From Streptomyces sp. NK15101 (GTDB lineage: Bacteria; Actinomycetota; Actinomycetes; Streptomycetales; Streptomycetaceae), in contig NZ_JAINVG010000002.1 in assembly GCF_020400725.1 (NCBI RefSeq), positions 124,001 through 188,000 of the forward strand: DNA of 64,000 nucleotides. Direction: 5' to 3'. Of this stretch, positions 61,900 to 64,000 are shown one piece after another; position 1 is the stretch's first letter, and each line of letters opens with the position of its first letter. The notes under the pieces are model-generated. The model saw nothing but the letters and a program-made list of their open reading frames with translations. It had not been told where the DNA came from and searched no databases. The translations under genes and the position numbers were made by a program.

Positions 61900-62559
61900 T
61901 CACCCGCCGACCCGCACCAGCCCCGCCTCGTACGCGAAGACCGCCGCCTGCGTGCGGTCGCGCAGGCCCAGCTTCACCAGGATCCGGCTGACGTGCGTCT
62001 TGATCGTCGACTCGGCCACCACGAGGTGGTCGGCGATCTCGGCGTTCGACAGGCCCTGCGCGATGAGGACGAGGACCTCCGTCTCCCGCTCGGTCAGCTC
62101 CCCGATCTGCGCCATCGCCGGCGGGCGCGGAGAGCCCGGCGCCTTCGCGAACTCGGTGATCAGCCGCTTGGTGACGGTCGGCGCGAGCAGCGCCTCGCCG
62201 GCCGCGACCACCCGGACGCCGTCCGCGAGCTGCCGGGCCGAGGCGTCCTTGAGGAGGAAGCCGGAGGCCCCGGCGCGCAGCGCCTGGTACACGTACTCGT
62301 CGAGGTCGAAGGTGGTCAGGACGAGCACCTTCGCGTCCGCGTCGGCGGCGACGATCTCCCGCGTGGCCTCGATGCCGTTCAGCTCGGGCATCCGGATGTC
62401 CATGAGGACCACGTCGGGGCGGAGGGCGGCGACCTGTGCGATCGCCTCCCGGCCGTTGACCGCCTCGCCGACGACCTCGATGTCCGGCATCGCGCCGAGC
62501 AGCACCGAGAAGCCCTCGCGGACCATCATCTGGTCGTCGACGATCAGTACGCGGATCAC
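61900..62559 (-). CDS. NarL/LuxR-type response regulator
   Basis: 219-aa response regulator. Receiver with D54 (LMDIRMPELNG), acidic pocket VDDQ, T/K residues in VLVLTTFDLDEY and FLLKDAS; C-terminal HTH LTERETEVLVLIAQGLSNAEIADHLVVAESTIKTHVSRILVKLGLRDR. The GTG start at 62559 overlaps the histidine kinase stop by 4 bp (GTGA). Confidence 0.94.
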   Translation of the reverse strand: MIRVLIVDDQMMVREGFSVLLGAMPDIEVVGEAVNGREAIAQVAALRPDVVLMDIRMPELNGIEATREIVAADADAKVLVLTTFDLDEYVYQALRAGASGFLLKDASARQLADGVRVVAAGEALLAPTVTKRLITEFAKAPGSPRPPAMAQIGELTERETEVLVLIAQGLSNAEIADHLVVAESTIKTHVSRILVKLGLRDRTQAAVFAYEAGLVRVGG

Positions 62560-63929
62560 GGCTGCGGCTCCTCACGGGTCTCTTCGCGGCTCACGGGGAC
62601 GAAGGCCGTCACCTCGTAGCCGCCGTCGTCGGTGGCCTCGGCCGTCATCTCCCCGCCCAGCATCGTCACACGCTCCCGCATGCCGGTGATGCCGTGCCCG
62701 GCGCCCATCGAAGGGGACGGGCGCAGCCCTCCGTCAGGAGTGGTGGCCGGGTGGCGGGTGGGCTTCACCGGACCTCGGACCGGTCCGTTGGCGATGCGCA
62801 GACCGAGACCGCCCAGGACGTAGCTGACCTCGACCTTCGCAGCCGCGCCCGGCGCGTGCCGCAGCACGTTCGACAGGGCCTCCTGGACGATCCGGTACGC
62901 GGAGAGCTCCACGCCCTGCGGCAGCTCGCGCACCGCGCCGGTCACCGTCTTCGTCACGTCGAGCCCGGCCTCGCGGACGTTGCCGACGAGCGCGTCCAGG
63001 TCGGCGAGGGTCGGCTGCGGCGCGTCGGGCGCCTCGTAGTCCTCGGCCCGGACGACCCCGAGGATGCGGCGCAGCTCGGTGAGCGCGGCGACGGCGTTCT
63101 CCCGGATGGTGAGGAAGGCCTGCTCCAGCTCCGGCGGCGGGTTCTCCACCCTGTAGGGCGCGGCCTCCGCCTGGATGGCGACCACCGACATGTGATGGGC
63201 GACGACGTCGTGCAGCTCACGGGCGATGGTCGTCCGCTCCTCCAGGAGGGTCCGCTTGGAACGCTCGACGGCGGTGACGGTCTCCTGGGCGGTGACGTCG
63301 CGGCGCGCCTGACGGCGGACCTGGACGACGGTGACGGCGAGCAGGGCGAGGGCCGAGACGAACAGCAGGGGCATCGAGTCGGAGCCGCGGCCCACCCCGA
63401 GGAACATCTCGGCGAACAGGGCGTAGCCCGCCGTCCCGGCCCACATCCACCCCGCCGTACGGGGCCCGGTGCGGGCGGCCACGACGGTGAGGACCACCAG
63501 ATGGGCGGCGAAGGCGTTGTCCGTCCAGGGCCAGCCGCTCCAGTAGCCGCCCAGGAACGCCAGGAAGGGCGTCGAGGCGAGGGACGCCCAGAAGGCGAAG
63601 ACCGGCCTGATCAGCGTGGCCAGCACGATCGCGGGCGACACCCAGGCGAAGACGAACGCCGCGGGTCCGAAGCCGTCGTCGACGCGGTCGTACCCGATCA
63701 GGAAGACGACGAAGGCGCAGAAGGCGACCACCGCGTGCGGGAACAGGCCGGCGTAGACGCGTATCCGCTTCGGCAGCCGGCGCGCGGGCCCGCTGTCCAC
63801 GTCCATGCGCGGCAGCGGCCGGTAGGCGAAGGCGTCGTGGAAGAGTTCCTGGCGCAGCCCGCCGAGCGCCACCTGCACCAGGCGGAACTCGGGGCTGCGG
63901 CTCGTCTCGGGGGACTGTGTCTGGGTCAC
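62556..63929 (-). CDS. HisKA_3 sensor histidine kinase
   Basis: 457-aa NarX/DesK-type sensor. Five to six membrane helices (about 60-205), then the dimerisation motif RTTIARELHDVVAHHMSVVAIQ with phospho-accepting H240, HATPase with EALSNVLRHAPGAA and GHGITGMRERV. No large periplasmic loop, so an intramembrane sensor is likely. Overlaps the response regulator. GTG start at 63929; signal unknown. Confidence 0.92.
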   Translation of the reverse strand: MTQTQSPETSRSPEFRLVQVALGGLRQELFHDAFAYRPLPRMDVDSGPARRLPKRIRVYAGLFPHAVVAFCAFVVFLIGYDRVDDGFGPAAFVFAWVSPAIVLATLIRPVFAFWASLASTPFLAFLGGYWSGWPWTDNAFAAHLVVLTVVAARTGPRTAGWMWAGTAGYALFAEMFLGVGRGSDSMPLLFVSALALLAVTVVQVRRQARRDVTAQETVTAVERSKRTLLEERTTIARELHDVVAHHMSVVAIQAEAAPYRVENPPPELEQAFLTIRENAVAALTELRRILGVVRAEDYEAPDAPQPTLADLDALVGNVREAGLDVTKTVTGAVRELPQGVELSAYRIVQEALSNVLRHAPGAAAKVEVSYVLGGLGLRIANGPVRGPVKPTRHPATTPDGGLRPSPSMGAGHGITGMRERVTMLGGEMTAEATDDGGYEVTAFVPVSREETREEPQP

Positions 63930-64000
63930 ACCGAAACGGTACGGGCGGCGGGGGACCCGGTCGTCCCGCTGGATGCGGATCCTTCCGGGTCCCCCTTGAG

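Overview
The window is a high-GC chromosomal segment from a Streptomyces. Gene content and order (nth, crp, metallo-hydrolase/NUDIX, RidA, two ArsA-like ATPases, wblA, class A PBP, ... sigma factor, asd-ask, DUF5063, recR, ybaB, SLATT protein, ... purA) match from memory the conserved core of the Streptomyces chromosome (the crp/wblA/recR/purA neighbourhood of S. coelicolor). Starts are often GTG, genes often overlap by 4 bp, and several start codons lie 6-8 nt after a TANNNT box, as expected for leaderless transcripts.

Layout. 1-13250: conserved core (DNA repair, Crp, SPFH protein, hydrolases, ArsA pair, WblA, PBP, YqeY, phosphoesterase, membrane protein). 13288-19682: an intact tRNA-Pro(CGG) carrying a small pSAM2-like integrated element (int-xis-repSA, small Cys-rich gene, divergent GntR repressor, HAD hydrolase, one unknown cargo gene), bounded by a 60-bp direct repeat of the tRNA 3' half. 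No transfer gene is visible. 19683-21830: debris of an older integration (int 3' remnant), a seven-repeat beta-propeller gene and a frameshifted AhpD/CMD-like pseudogene. 21822-33440: glycosyltransferase, Ser/Thr kinase, regulators, methyltransferase, S9 peptidase, SURF1, a putative anti-sigma or sigma-operon partner and an ECF sigma factor. 33693-42960: asd-ask, DUF5063, recR, ybaB, SLATT protein, GntR, class III aminotransferase and a frameshifted membrane protein. 42979-45691: a decayed XRE-DUF397 pair hit by an IS5-family element. 45696-53237: GH19 chitinase with DasR-type sites, azoreductase, oxidoreductase, a PstS-like membrane protein next to a receptor kinase, and a DUF6232/DUF5955 pair sharing a short Gly/Asn motif. 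53238-64000: purA, DAG-kinase-like protein, reductase, MarR-controlled ABC exporter, P450, two-component system.

Most interesting items: the shared terminal motif in the adjacent DUF6232 and DUF5955 genes (possible amyloid-type signalling pair); an Asd paralogue with Ser in place of the catalytic Cys; the minimal AICE with evidence of tandem accretion at one tRNA; and an IS whose in silico removal (with one 3-bp target copy) exactly restores a tandem DUF397 gene.

Limits: all family assignments are by eye, without searches. Starts of nth, the methyltransferase, the 22910 kinase and the 42979 gene are uncertain.
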